From positions 496,001 to 560,000 of the forward strand of contig NZ_QMHP01000001.1 of the NCBI RefSeq assembly GCF_003313335.1: a stretch of DNA of 64,000 bases. Reading direction: 5' to 3'. Source of the stretch: Pedobacter zeaxanthinifaciens (lineage in GTDB: Bacteria > Bacteroidota > Bacteroidia > Sphingobacteriales > Sphingobacteriaceae). The notes beneath the pieces were generated by a model, which was not told the DNA's origin, did no database searches, and saw only the letters and a program-made list of their open reading frames with translations. Both the position numbers and the translations under genes were made by a program. Shown in pieces: positions 43,399 through 52,399 of the stretch (the stretch's first letter is position 1; each line of letters begins with the position of its first letter).

Positions 43399-44517
43399 TT
43401 ATTTAAACCAGCCTTTACGCCAAAAAATAAATATTTGCACCACGCCTATCAACCCCATTATTAGCATGGTATAAAAATAGCCGTGTTCTTGATATAACTC
43501 GGGCATATTGAACGGCATAATTTTGCCAGTAACAGGATCCTGTTTGGCGAAATTCATTCCATAAATACCTGCAATAAAAGTCAGCGGAATAAAAATGGAC
43601 GAAATAATCGTCAACACTTTCATAATCTCATTCATGCGATTGCTGATGATAGACAAATACATATCAATATTACTGGAAGAAATTTCTTTCATACTTTCAA
43701 CCATATCCATTAGCTGCACACAATGATCGTAGGCATCTTTAATGAACATTTTTGTTTGATCTGAAATTAAATCACTTTCGGTGCGTAAGATGTCGTTCAT
43801 TTTATCCCGTTCAGGCCAAATCACCCTACGCAATGCGATGAGGTTTCTTTTAACCAGCTGCATTTCATACATCACTGATTTATCCGGATTAGCAAGCAAA
43901 CGGTCTTCTATCAAATCCATATCTTCGCTCCACTCATTCAGGACTGCAAAATACTCATCAACAATCATGTCCATGAGCGCATACATTAGGTAGCCTGTAC
44001 CGCCTACGCGGATGTTTCCTTTTCCCTCCTTCAACCGGTTACGAACCGCATCTAAACAGTCGCCATAGGTTTCCTGAAAGGTGTAAAGCACATTTTTAGT
44101 TTGAATGAAAGAAACTTGCTGATTTTCCAATCCCCTATCTTCAGCTACGCTCAGCATCCTGCTTATGGCAAAATTATACTGGTCGTACTCTTCAAATTTA
44201 GGGCGATGATAAGTGCGTGTAATATCCTCCAAAACCAATTTATGAATATGCAGCTCCTCACTTAAAACATTAAAAAGCTCAGCCGAATTCAACCCCTTTA
44301 TTTCAACCCAATAAAAATGGGCTTCGTTTTTAGTCCGTTTAGAAATATCTTGTAAGCTGTTAAGCGATACTACGTCGAATTCTTCAGCACTGAAAGTATA
44401 CAAGCTTATCTTAGGCTTTAGCGAGTTTTCATCAATGTAGATAAAACCCGGTGTAGTTCCCGGTTCTGGAACCGCATACTTCTTTTTCTTATGCTTAAAG
44501 CGTATTGGTTTCGACAT
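43399..44517 (-). CDS. corA: Magnesium/cobalt transporter CorA
   Basis: About 372 residues: a large cytoplasmic N-terminal domain and two C-terminal membrane helices with the pore motif YGMNF (GMN) in AGIYGMNFAKQDP, then the tail GWFK. SIFIPLTFIAGIYGMN and MMEIMKVLT-type stalk helices are typical. CorA is a pentameric divalent-cation channel. I use the ATG at 44517; a TTG at 44538 would add seven residues. With MgtE at 8.2-9.5 kb this gives two Mg2+ uptake routes. It lies upstream of the MFS gene on the same strand and downstream of wbqC. Confidence 0.94.
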   Translation of the reverse strand: MSKPIRFKHKKKKYAVPEPGTTPGFIYIDENSLKPKISLYTFSAEEFDVVSLNSLQDISKRTKNEAHFYWVEIKGLNSAELFNVLSEELHIHKLVLEDITRTYHRPKFEEYDQYNFAISRMLSVAEDRGLENQQVSFIQTKNVLYTFQETYGDCLDAVRNRLKEGKGNIRVGGTGYLMYALMDMIVDEYFAVLNEWSEDMDLIEDRLLANPDKSVMYEMQLVKRNLIALRRVIWPERDKMNDILRTESDLISDQTKMFIKDAYDHCVQLMDMVESMKEISSSNIDMYLSIISNRMNEIMKVLTIISSIFIPLTFIAGIYGMNFAKQDPVTGKIMPFNMPELYQEHGYFYTMLIMGLIGVVQIFIFWRKGWFK

Positions 44518-44555
44518 ATCTGACTTTTTTAATTCCAAAATAAAGATGGCAACTA

Positions 44556-45158
44556 CTAAAAATAGTTTTTAGCCTGTGGACCTTGATTAAACAACAAATC
44601 AACAATACTTAAATTTGGCATAAATTCGTTTCTATCGCTGAACACTTGAAAATACGACTTTGTTTGCACTAGAGGCACCTCTCTTTTAGTCATCGCATTT
44701 CGGTAATCTAATTGTACCTCTTCATCATAATTAGCTGTTGTAGTTAATGGCACATTCAATTTCAACTGCTTATTGAGCCAGGTTAGTATTTCGTAGTTAT
44801 AATCAAAAAGGTATTCGTACTTTTTTTCGTAGAACGATGCTAAACCATCTTCATAAAATTCAAAGTATGCCGAGCTACGATAGCAATTTTGAAGGCTTAA
44901 CCAATGTAAACGCTGCCAACGCTCATCGTAACTAATTTTAACATCTTTATATGGCGTATGTATCTTCGCTCCTTTTACTACCGGTATAGCCAAATCTAAT
45001 CGTCCATTTGGCGAGGCTATTGTGGCCCGGTTACGAAAGGTTTGTTTCGGAAAATGCTCAAATTTTTCTAGTGTAAATTCGAAATTATTTTCTTTTAGCA
45101 ATGTAAAATAACTAACAGGAGGAAGATAAAATAGTGGAAATATAGCTTGATTTTGCAT
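44556..45158 (-). CDS. WbqC family protein
   Basis: A 200-residue soluble protein matching the WbqC-like family: FPLFYLPPVSYF near the N-terminus, FEHFPKQTFRNRATIASPNG, RWQRLHWLSLQNCYRSSAYF and YEILTWLNKQLKL. WbqC proteins occur in polysaccharide or glycoprotein loci and are of unknown biochemistry; some are viewed as amidotransferase- or glycosyltransferase-like. The neighbouring divergent genes encode an LpxL-like acyltransferase and a GT2, in keeping with envelope assembly. The start at 45158 lies inside the promoter region of the divergent gene. Confidence 0.85.
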   Translation of the reverse strand: MQNQAIFPLFYLPPVSYFTLLKENNFEFTLEKFEHFPKQTFRNRATIASPNGRLDLAIPVVKGAKIHTPYKDVKISYDERWQRLHWLSLQNCYRSSAYFEFYEDGLASFYEKKYEYLFDYNYEILTWLNKQLKLNVPLTTTANYDEEVQLDYRNAMTKREVPLVQTKSYFQVFSDRNEFMPNLSIVDLLFNQGPQAKNYF

Positions 45159-45175
45159 CTGATATTTTAAGTTTG
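45147..45175 (+). promoter_or_regulatory. Bacteroidota-type promoter of the LpxL-like gene
   Basis: TTG at 45147-45149, an 18-nt spacer and TAAGTTTG at 45168-45175 fit the phylum consensus. It overlaps the first codons of the divergent wbqC gene and predicts a start site near 45181, supporting the ATG at 45196. Confidence 0.5.
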
Positions 45176-45195
45176 CAATTCAGTTGGCCAAATTA

Positions 45196-46068
45196 ATGAT
45201 TAAAAAAGGTTTTTTGCGAATAGGTACTTTTTTTTTGCATCTGCTATCCTACCTGCCGTTATGGTTTTTGTTTGGCATTTCTAGCCTGCTTTACTATTTG
45301 GTCTATCACGTAGTTGGTTACCGGAAGAAAATTGTCCGCAAAAATTTAACGCTCTCCTTCCCAGAAAAATCTGAACAGGAAATTATTGCTATAGAGCGCA
45401 AATTCTATCGTTATTTAACTGATTTAATGGTGGAGATCTTGAAAATGAGTTCCATCAGCAAAGCCGAAGTGTTCAAGCGTGTAAAAATGAACAACTTTCA
45501 TTTGGCAGAGGCATATTTTGAAAAAGGTGAAAGCGTACTTTCTTGTAGCGGGCATTATGGAAATTGGGAATTGGGAATGATGGCAGCTGGATTGCAATTT
45601 TCCATCAATCCGCATGTAATTTACAAACCCATCAACAATAAGGTTTTTGAAGAATGGTTCAATGCACTAAGGACGAAGTTTGGTAATGTATTTGTTCCCA
45701 TGCGACAGACGCTGAGAGCAGTTGCAGCCACGAGAAAAGAGGCCAGCATGTTTTGTTTTGCTAGCGATCAAAGTCCAACAATATCTGATGTGCAACATGT
45801 TATTGAGTTTCTACATCAGCCAACTTCTGTTTTGTTGGGTTTGGAGAAAATAGCAAAGCAAACTAACCGCCCGGTTTTTTATTTCGATATTAGAAGGAAA
45901 AAGCGTGGTTACTATGAGATTGACTGTATTCCGATGTGCTTGAACCCAGATGAGACTAAAGAATTTGAAATTACAGAACTGTTTTTTAAACATTTGGCTG
46001 TAACTATACAAGAAGAACCGCAATACTGGCTTTGGAGCCACAACAGATGGAAAGCCAATAGATCATAA
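45196..46068 (+). CDS. LpxL/HtrB-like lysophospholipid or lipid A acyltransferase
   Basis: About 290 residues with one N-terminal membrane helix and the HX4E catalytic box HYGNWE (about 120-125) of the lipid A late acyltransferase family, followed by INPHVIYKPINNKVFEEWF. The C-terminal half contains RKKRGYYEIDCIP and a WLWSHNRWK end typical of HtrB. It transfers an acyl chain to lipid A or another lipid in the inner membrane. I use the ATG at 46068-side frame start at 45196; a TTG at 45184 precedes it. The downstream GT2 starts 19 bp after the stop, so they form a short operon. Confidence 0.88.
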   Translation: MIKKGFLRIGTFFLHLLSYLPLWFLFGISSLLYYLVYHVVGYRKKIVRKNLTLSFPEKSEQEIIAIERKFYRYLTDLMVEILKMSSISKAEVFKRVKMNNFHLAEAYFEKGESVLSCSGHYGNWELGMMAAGLQFSINPHVIYKPINNKVFEEWFNALRTKFGNVFVPMRQTLRAVAATRKEASMFCFASDQSPTISDVQHVIEFLHQPTSVLLGLEKIAKQTNRPVFYFDIRRKKRGYYEIDCIPMCLNPDETKEFEITELFFKHLAVTIQEEPQYWLWSHNRWKANRS

Positions 46069-46087
46069 ATTTTTGACTTTGATAAAG

Positions 46088-47107
46088 ATGAACCCTAGTG
46101 TAGCTGTAGTAATTTTAAATTGGAACGGTCGGAAATTTTTAGAGCAGTTTTTGCCCAGCGTTGTACAAACAGCGTATGATAATCTTAGTATCATCGTTGC
46201 CGATAATGCTTCAACGGATGATTCGGTGGCTTTTGTTCAACAGCAATATCCGCAAGTACGCCTCATCATAAACGATCAAAACTATGGCTTTGCAGAAGGA
46301 TACAATAAAGCGCTGCAACAAGTTGATGCAGCTTATTTTGTTTTACTCAATTCAGATGTTGAAGTGCCAAAAAACTGGGTAAAGCCAGTAATTGATTTGA
46401 TGGAAAGCGACGCTGCAATTGCAGTGGCACAGCCAAAAATTAAATTACAGGCCAGCCAACATTTTTTTGAACATGCTGGTGCAGCCGGTGGTTTCATTGA
46501 TTACTTTGGTTACACTTTTTGCAGGGGAAGGTTATTTGATACTTTGGAAGAAGATAACGGGCAGTACAATACTGATATTGATATTTTTTGGGCTAGTGGT
46601 GCGGCGTTTTTCATTAAAGCCTCCGCTTGGCACCAAGCTGGTGGCTTAGATGCAGATTTGTTTGCTCACATGGAGGAAATTGATTTGTGTTGGCGTTTAA
46701 AAAACCTAGGTCACAAAGTTGTATGTTGCACCGCGACGGAAGTTTACCACGTTGGAGGTGGCACATTAAACGTAGGGAGCCCATTTAAAAGCTATCTCAA
46801 TTTTAGGAACAATCTCATCATTATGCAAAAAAACCTCCCGTTTTGGGAGGCATTTTACAAAGTTCTAATTCGTTTATGGATAGATTTAGCGGCATGGTTT
46901 CAATTCGCTTTTAAAGGGCAGTGGAAATTTGTTTTTGCTATTAGTAAGGCTCACTGCCATTTTTTTAAATATTTCTTCAAAACAGCTGCTAAACGTAAAA
47001 GCCCACAAATTGCATTAGCAAAACATACAGGTGTATACCATGCTAGTGTGGTTTGGAATTACTTCATCAAAAAGAAAACTAAGTTTACCGATTTGAAAGG
47101 CTTATAG
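46088..47107 (+). CDS. Glycosyltransferase family 2 (rhamnosyltransferase-like)
   Basis: About 339 residues, starting at the ATG at 46088 (MNPSVAVVILNWNGRKFLEQF). The nucleotide-sugar motif VVILNWNG, the ADNASTDDSV segment and the LLNSDVEVPKNWVKP DxD-like motif are of the GT2 type seen in rhamnosyl or related transferases. SGAAFFIKASAWHQAGGLDADLFAHMEEIDLCWR is the typical acceptor-side catalytic Asp region. One or two hydrophobic C-terminal segments suggest membrane association. It overlaps the convergent TlpA gene stop (47102-47107). The acceptor is unknown; an LPS or capsule role fits the neighbours. Confidence 0.88.
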   Translation: MNPSVAVVILNWNGRKFLEQFLPSVVQTAYDNLSIIVADNASTDDSVAFVQQQYPQVRLIINDQNYGFAEGYNKALQQVDAAYFVLLNSDVEVPKNWVKPVIDLMESDAAIAVAQPKIKLQASQHFFEHAGAAGGFIDYFGYTFCRGRLFDTLEEDNGQYNTDIDIFWASGAAFFIKASAWHQAGGLDADLFAHMEEIDLCWRLKNLGHKVVCCTATEVYHVGGGTLNVGSPFKSYLNFRNNLIIMQKNLPFWEAFYKVLIRLWIDLAAWFQFAFKGQWKFVFAISKAHCHFFKYFFKTAAKRKSPQIALAKHTGVYHASVVWNYFIKKKTKFTDLKGL

Positions 47108-47830
47108 CTGTTCTTTGATGACTTTATCCACCCAGTAAACTGTATTTGAGGCAAGTCCCATCGTGCTAAATTTCACTGTTCCATCTTTTCCAACCACTAC
47201 ATGCGTTGGATAACCTTTAATATCATATTTATCAGAAAAATATCTCCCATCTGGAACGATGTTGTAGTTAAACGGAGATAATTTCAAGAAATTTTTCAAA
47301 CTGTAAGAGTCGTCCAAAGCAATGGCAATAAATTTGACGTTTGGGTTTTCTTTGTATTTTTCAACTAAATCATTTAATTCAGGGATTTCCTTTTTACAAG
47401 GCGGGCAGTTAATAAACCAAAAATTAAATACTACCACTTTTCCTGTATCAGTCTTAAAATCATATTTATTCCCGCTTAAATCCTTCATTTTTTCAAATTT
47501 GAACTTTTGGCCGTCTGTAAATGCTTCGCTAGGGCGTGGTTGAGGTAATTTGGCCAACATCTCGGCACGTCGCTTTCTGTACACTTCCATTTGTTCAGCG
47601 GTCATTCTGTAAAGCTGAAATTCGGGAGCTACACCATCGTTTCTCGCCACTAACTTAGCTGAATATTGTCCAGTTTCTAATAACTTTTTCCAAATGGCAT
47701 AAGGATAAACGCTACCATTTTCGTCTTTTACAACTGCATTTTCGTCTAATTTAGGTTGTTTAACGGCTGTTTGTCCGTTCGAAAAATAGAAGCTAAAAAG
47801 TAAAATAATAAGGAGTGAAGTCTTTTTCAT
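47102..47830 (-). CDS. TlpA/ResA-like thioredoxin-fold protein
   Basis: A 242-residue exported protein. Signal peptide MKKTSLLIILLFSFYFSNGQ, a helical and Lys-rich segment (about 30-115), then a thioredoxin domain with CPPC at 142-145 in NFWFINCPPCKKEIPEL and the cis-Pro turn GYPTHVVV. ResA/TlpA proteins reduce disulfides in cytochromes or other periplasmic proteins. The GYPTHV segment and the extended N-terminal region suggest a specific Bacteroidota branch. The stop overlaps the convergent GT2 gene. No cytochrome maturation gene is nearby. Confidence 0.88.
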   Translation of the reverse strand: MKKTSLLIILLFSFYFSNGQTAVKQPKLDENAVVKDENGSVYPYAIWKKLLETGQYSAKLVARNDGVAPEFQLYRMTAEQMEVYRKRRAEMLAKLPQPRPSEAFTDGQKFKFEKMKDLSGNKYDFKTDTGKVVVFNFWFINCPPCKKEIPELNDLVEKYKENPNVKFIAIALDDSYSLKNFLKLSPFNYNIVPDGRYFSDKYDIKGYPTHVVVGKDGTVKFSTMGLASNTVYWVDKVIKEQL

Positions 47831-47854
47831 TCTGCGTTAATTAAATAAATTTTA

Positions 47855-48286
47855 TTAAACCTGGCTATAATGGAAGAGCAAACTTTCGATTGCTAAGCGA
47901 TAGCCATTTAACCCGAAACCGGTAAGAACACCTTTGCAGTTTTTTCCGGTCAAAGATACATGTCTAAACTCTTCTCTAGCATAAATATTGGAAACATGAA
48001 CTTCTACTACGGGAGTTTTTATCGCTGCAATAGCGTCAGCAATGGCCACCGAAGTATGTGTATAACCACCAGCATTAATGATAATTCCATCGTATGAAAA
48101 GCCAACTTCATGCAATTTGTTAATCAATTCGCCTTCCACATTACTTTGGTAATAATCAATTTGCAATATCGAATATTGCTCTCTCAATTTCTCGATGTAT
48201 TGGTCAATACTTTCTGAGCCATAAATTGTTGGTTCTCTTAAACCCAACAAATTCAAATTTGGGCCGTTGATAATTTGTATCTTCAT
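47855..48286 (-). CDS. aroQ: 3-dehydroquinate dehydratase, type II
   Basis: A 143-residue type II dehydroquinase of the shikimate pathway, standard size. INGPNLNLLGLREPTIYG at 6-23 holds the active-site Tyr22, INAGGYTHTSVAIADA at 70-85 holds the substrate-binding and His76, and EVHVSNIYAREEFRHVS holds the catalytic Arg region. It removes water from 3-dehydroquinate by a trans-elimination. It lies 24 bp upstream of the TlpA gene on the same strand, so these are probably co-transcribed by chance. Confidence 0.95.
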   Translation of the reverse strand: MKIQIINGPNLNLLGLREPTIYGSESIDQYIEKLREQYSILQIDYYQSNVEGELINKLHEVGFSYDGIIINAGGYTHTSVAIADAIAAIKTPVVEVHVSNIYAREEFRHVSLTGKNCKGVLTGFGLNGYRLAIESLLFHYSQV

Positions 48287-48362
48287 TTAACTGCTTTTAA
48301 TTACCACAATAGCAACTCACAAATAAATAATGCTTTAAGGCTGTATAACTAAAAAGCTAATG

Positions 48363-48395
48363 TATTTTTGTAGCTGTTGCGTAACACAATGTTAT
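48363..48395 (+). promoter_or_regulatory. xerD leader: -7 box and GTAACA palindrome
   Basis: A TATTTTTG -7-like box (48363-48370) is followed 10 bp later by GTAACA-CAA-TGTTAT (48381-48395), 18 bp before the ATG. The 15-mer at 48380-48394 is identical to one at 15440-15454. A clear -33 box is not seen. Confidence 0.45.
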
Positions 48396-48412
48396 AAAAA
48401 AGAACTCAAAAA

Positions 48413-49312
48413 ATGAACTCTAGCCCGTATATTAAAGGATTTGCTGCCTACTTAAAACTAGAACGTTCATTGGCAGATAATAGCATTGCAGCTTACCTTA
48501 GAGATGTGGAGAAGCTTTTCCAGTATCTAAGTTGTATGGGAGAAGAGTTATCGATACAGCAAATTAAATTAAAAAACTTAAGAGATTTTTTAGTTTGGCT
48601 GAATGACTTAGGCGCCGAAGCAAGTACGCAAGCAAGGGTTGTTTCAGGCATTAAATCCTTTTTTTGGTATTTAACAGAGGAAGAATTAATTAGCGTTAAC
48701 CCGGCAGAATTGTTAGAAACACCAAAGAAGACCAGAAAATTACCGGATACTTTAAACGTTCATGAAATTAATTTATTAGTAGCAGCAATTGATGCCTCCA
48801 AACCGGAAGGAATGCGTAACAAAGCTATTATTGAAACACTGTATAGTTGTGGCTTACGAGTAAGCGAACTTACTGAGCTTAAAATTTCCAATCTGTTTGA
48901 AGAAACCGAATTTATCAAAATTGTTGGGAAAGGTAACAAAGAACGAATTGTACCCATTGGTGCTACCGCCTTAAAATTTATTAAAATTTACATAGATGAA
49001 GTGCGAGTACACCAAAACATTAAAAAAGGAAACGAAGATTTTATTTTCCTAAATCGTTTTGGAGCCAAGCTGTCCCGTATCGCTATCTTTAATCTCATCA
49101 AGTCTCTTGCAGTAGCGGCTGGGATAGATAAAATAATTAGTCCGCATACATTAAGACACTCCTTTGCCACTCATTTAATAGAAGGCGGTGCCGATTTACG
49201 AGCCATCCAAGAAATGCTTGGACATGCCAGTATAACAACTACCGAAATTTATATGCACCTAGACCGCGATTATCTTAAAACGGTAATTACGCAGTTTCAT
49301 CCTAGGGCATAA
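48413..49312 (+). CDS. xerD: Tyrosine recombinase XerD-like
   Basis: A 299-residue site-specific recombinase with SAM-like core-binding domain (1-105) and catalytic domain. The catalytic residues are all present: Arg149 in YSCGLRVSEL, Lys near 173-176 in GKGNKERIV, His245 and Arg248 in SPHTLRHSFATHL, His271 in LGHASITTT and nucleophile Tyr280 in EIYMH. Length and the LEETPKK-type linker fit chromosomal XerC/XerD rather than an integrase. No att sites or phage genes flank it, so chromosome dimer resolution is the likely role. A terminator lies just after the stop. The leader carries a palindrome shared with the ABC ATPase gene. Confidence 0.93.
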   Translation: MNSSPYIKGFAAYLKLERSLADNSIAAYLRDVEKLFQYLSCMGEELSIQQIKLKNLRDFLVWLNDLGAEASTQARVVSGIKSFFWYLTEEELISVNPAELLETPKKTRKLPDTLNVHEINLLVAAIDASKPEGMRNKAIIETLYSCGLRVSELTELKISNLFEETEFIKIVGKGNKERIVPIGATALKFIKIYIDEVRVHQNIKKGNEDFIFLNRFGAKLSRIAIFNLIKSLAVAAGIDKIISPHTLRHSFATHLIEGGADLRAIQEMLGHASITTTEIYMHLDRDYLKTVITQFHPRA

Positions 49313-49315
49313 AAA

Positions 49316-49343
49316 AACCGCAGATGAATTAACATCTGCGGTT
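49316..49343. terminator. Terminator after xerD
   Basis: A perfect 11-bp stem (AACCGCAGATG at 49316-49326 with CATCTGCGGTT at 49333-49343) has a 6-nt AATTAA loop, 4 bp after the stop. It could also serve the convergent OmpA-type gene. Confidence 0.8.
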
Positions 49344-49385
49344 ATAAACTTTTTAAAGGCTATTTCCGTAAAACGGATTTGTCAA

Positions 49386-50249
49386 TTAATTGCTAGGCTT
49401 TTCAGCTGATTTACCTATCAAATCCATAAATTGATCCAATTTAGGGGTAATGATAATCTGCGTACGACGGTTTTTTGCTTTACCAGCGGCGGTATCGTTA
49501 GACGCAATTGGATTGTATTCTCCTCTACCTCCAGCTGTCAATCTTTTTGGATCTACGCCATAGTTATTCTGCAATGTTTGCACAACAGATGAGGCTCTTA
49601 GCGCACTTAAATCCCAGTTGTTTCTGATGTTACTCATTTTAATTGGAACGTTATCGGTATTACCTTCAACTAAAACTTCATAATCTTTGTAATCAGTGAT
49701 GATTTTAGCAATTTTCGCCAAAGTCGCCCCTGCTTTATCTGAAATTTCATAACTACCAGATTTGTACAACATATTGTCTGACAGAGAAATATACACCACA
49801 CCTTTAAGCACTTGTACATCTACGTCACTCATCTCTTCCCTACTTAATGATCGTGTTAAATTGTTAGTTAACACCATATTAAGCGAATCACTTTTATTTT
49901 TTGCGGCTATAAGCTCTTTGATGTATTTATTAGAGCTGTTAATTTCATCAACCAGTTTCGAAATATTAACATTACCCTGACTACTTGCGTTTAAGCATTT
50001 ATTCAAAGCATCTTGCAGTTCCTTTGCGTTGGCACGTTCTCTAGCAATTGCCTCGTCCAAACTTGTAATCCTAGTTTTGGCGTTAGATAGCTCAGATTCA
50101 GTACCTATCAATTTTTTATTGAGATCGTTATATTGCTGTTGCACTTCGTTAAAATTACCTTGCAACTCAGCGTATTTCTTTTTGCTAACACCACAACTGG
50201 CAAATAGCACAACACCTAGTATTGCTGATATTGATTTTAAATGTTTCAT
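49386..50249 (-). CDS. OmpA-family lipoprotein with coiled coil
   Basis: A 287-residue protein with a lipoprotein signal (Cys19 in VVLFASC), a coiled-coil segment (about 25-90, ELQGNFNEVQQQYNDLNKKL), and a C-terminal OmpA-like peptidoglycan-binding domain (about 155-275) with VLVEGNTDN at 192-200, NWDLSALRA at 211-219 and NRRTQIII at 260-267. It probably links the outer membrane to peptidoglycan. The C-terminal MDLIGKSAEKPSN is a short tail. It converges on xerD and is monocistronic; prmC is upstream on the same strand, 106 bp away. Confidence 0.88.
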   Translation of the reverse strand: MKHLKSISAILGVVLFASCGVSKKKYAELQGNFNEVQQQYNDLNKKLIGTESELSNAKTRITSLDEAIARERANAKELQDALNKCLNASSQGNVNISKLVDEINSSNKYIKELIAAKNKSDSLNMVLTNNLTRSLSREEMSDVDVQVLKGVVYISLSDNMLYKSGSYEISDKAGATLAKIAKIITDYKDYEVLVEGNTDNVPIKMSNIRNNWDLSALRASSVVQTLQNNYGVDPKRLTAGGRGEYNPIASNDTAAGKAKNRRTQIIITPKLDQFMDLIGKSAEKPSN

Positions 50250-50354
50250 GACAATTAATTTAATTGGTTAAAAATCTAAATATCAACAATGCTAAAGCCA
50301 AAAAAGTTTTGGGATAGGTTCGTTAGTATATTTATAGCAAGGGTTTATATCGAA

Positions 50355-51233
50355 TTAAATAGGCTTTTGGGCGCTAATCATACGGTCTTTACCCTGCATA
50401 TCTAATTTTAGTCGGATAGCCTCGAAACCCTTATCATGCAGCATTTTCACAGTTTCTTTCCCTAAAGCAGCATTAATTTCGAAGTACAACGTCCCTCCAG
50501 GTTTCAGATGCTTATTGGCAAAATCAGCAATTGCCTCGTAAAAAATCAGCGGTCGATCATTGGCAACAAATAGGGCCGTGTGTGGTTCATTTGCCAACAC
50601 ATTTTGATGCATTGCAGTTTTTTCCTCTTCCATAATATAGGGCGGATTACTTACAATTACATCTAGGTTGAGCATCTTAGCTTCTATCTGGGAATTCAAG
50701 ATATCATCTTCAATAAAAACGACGGGAACTTCATTTAACAACGCATTTTGTTTGGCTGTTGTTAAAGCTGCAGTTGAAATATCAATTGCGGAAACTTGGG
50801 CTTTTGGTAAGTGCTTTTTCAATACTATCGCGATACAACCACTTCCTGTTCCAATATCTAATAAACTGATATTTAACTTACTATAATCTTCATCTGAAGT
50901 TTTACGACAAGTGGTCAATATCCATTCAACAAGCTCCTCAGTTTCAGGACGTGGAATTAAAACTGATGGATTAACGTTAAATTTCAGACCGTAAAATTCT
51001 GCATATCCCAAAATGTATTGTATGGGTTTACCTAGAACCAGTTCATTTAAGATATTATTGAGTCGCAATAAAGCAGTGTCGGGAACAATTTGTTGTTTAT
51101 TTAGCAAATAATCACTTCTATTATAGCCAAGTGTATCCTTTACAGCCATTAAAAATAGCGACTGTACTTCTTCCTCATCGTAGAGAAGGTTTAATTTATC
51201 TTGATATAATTGAACTAGCTCGATGAATTGCAT
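50355..51233 (-). CDS. prmC: Release factor glutamine methyltransferase
   Basis: A 292-residue HemK/PrmC. The N-terminal five-helix domain (1-80) ends in a PIQYILGYAEFYGLKF segment. The SAM motif LLDIGTGSGCIAI is at 125-137 and the catalytic VSNPPYI at 194-200 is complete. Residue 85-100 reads FNVNPSVLIPRPETEELV, typical of PrmC. It methylates the GGQ glutamine of RF1 and RF2. It is divergent from ribD, with a short AT-rich gap. Confidence 0.95.
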   Translation of the reverse strand: MQFIELVQLYQDKLNLLYDEEEVQSLFLMAVKDTLGYNRSDYLLNKQQIVPDTALLRLNNILNELVLGKPIQYILGYAEFYGLKFNVNPSVLIPRPETEELVEWILTTCRKTSDEDYSKLNISLLDIGTGSGCIAIVLKKHLPKAQVSAIDISTAALTTAKQNALLNEVPVVFIEDDILNSQIEAKMLNLDVIVSNPPYIMEEEKTAMHQNVLANEPHTALFVANDRPLIFYEAIADFANKHLKPGGTLYFEINAALGKETVKMLHDKGFEAIRLKLDMQGKDRMISAQKPI

Positions 51234-51346
51234 GGGATTAAAAACTTTGTTGATGGGATCAAAACAAAGTTTAAATGTACAAAAATGTGACTAATGCTTC
51301 AAATTTGGCATCGGCGAATGCCAAAATAAAAGTTATTTTTGTGCTG

Positions 51347-52399
51347 ATGAATGACGAATTTTACATGCGCCGCTGTTTGGAACTTGCTCTAAAAGGCAAA
51401 GGAAATGTTAGCCCAAATCCGCTGGTTGGTTGTGTGATAGTTCATGACAATCAAATTATTGGTGAAGGTTATCATCAGAAATTTGGTCAGGCACATGCCG
51501 AAGTAAATGCAATTAATGATGTATTGCAGCAACATGGTGATTATGCTGCTGAACTTTTATCGAATGCTACCGCCTATGTTTCTTTAGAGCCATGTGCCCA
51601 TTTTGGAAAAACACCACCATGCGCTGATTTGTTAGTGAAACATCAGTTAAAAAAGGTGGTAATTGGCAATACAGATCCATTTGATAGTGTGAATGGCAAA
51701 GGCATTGAGAAACTAAAAAATGCAGGTATATTAGTGGTATCGGGGGTACTTGATGATGAGTGCAGGGAGATCAACCGTAGGTTTTTTACTAGAATTACCC
51801 AGCAGCGCCCCTATCTTATTTTAAAATGGGCACAAACTTCAGATGGATTTTTCGCCCCTTTAGATCAAACGCAGCGTTGGATTTCAGGCTCCGAAGCCAA
51901 AGTACTTAGCCATCAATGGCGTAGCGAAGAAGATGCCATTTTAGTAGGTAAGAATACGGTGTTAGCCGATAATCCACAGCTGAACACTCGTGAAGTGCAA
52001 GGTAAAAATCCAATACGCATAGTGGTTGACAAGTCTTTATCAATTCCGGAAGATTACCATATTTTTAATGGGGATGCCAAAACTATCATTTTCAACGAAG
52101 TAAAAACGGAAGTAGTTAACAACATTCACTATGTGCAGATGGAAGACATGCACTTCTATTTACCTCAGAAAATAGCTTACCAACTTTACCTGATGGACAT
52201 CCAATCGGTAATCATAGAGGGCGGGGCCAATTTGCTTCAGCAATTTATTAAAGATGGACTTTGGGACGAAGCCCGCATCTTTACCGCTAATGTGAATTGG
52301 GAAAATGGGATTAAAGCGCCACAAATTAATGGAGAATTAATGGATGAAATTTCAGTTGGAAATGATAAATTGCAGGTTTTAAAGCAAATTAAGTTATGA
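51347..52399 (+). CDS. ribD: Bifunctional riboflavin biosynthesis protein RibD
   Basis: About 350 residues with both expected domains. The N-terminal deaminase has HAE at 50-52 and PCAHFGKTPPCADLL (Cys83, Cys92) as zinc ligands. The C-terminal reductase has WISGSEAKVLSHQWRSEEDAILVGKNTVLADNPQLNTR and a GGANLLQQF turn. It deaminates and reduces the first pyrimidine intermediate of riboflavin synthesis. I use the ATG at 51347, since a TATTTTTG promoter-like box at 51334-51341 would lie inside any longer form. Its stop overlaps the transporter start (ATGA at 52396-52399). Confidence 0.93.
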   Translation: MNDEFYMRRCLELALKGKGNVSPNPLVGCVIVHDNQIIGEGYHQKFGQAHAEVNAINDVLQQHGDYAAELLSNATAYVSLEPCAHFGKTPPCADLLVKHQLKKVVIGNTDPFDSVNGKGIEKLKNAGILVVSGVLDDECREINRRFFTRITQQRPYLILKWAQTSDGFFAPLDQTQRWISGSEAKVLSHQWRSEEDAILVGKNTVLADNPQLNTREVQGKNPIRIVVDKSLSIPEDYHIFNGDAKTIIFNEVKTEVVNNIHYVQMEDMHFYLPQKIAYQLYLMDIQSVIIEGGANLLQQFIKDGLWDEARIFTANVNWENGIKAPQINGELMDEISVGNDKLQVLKQIKL

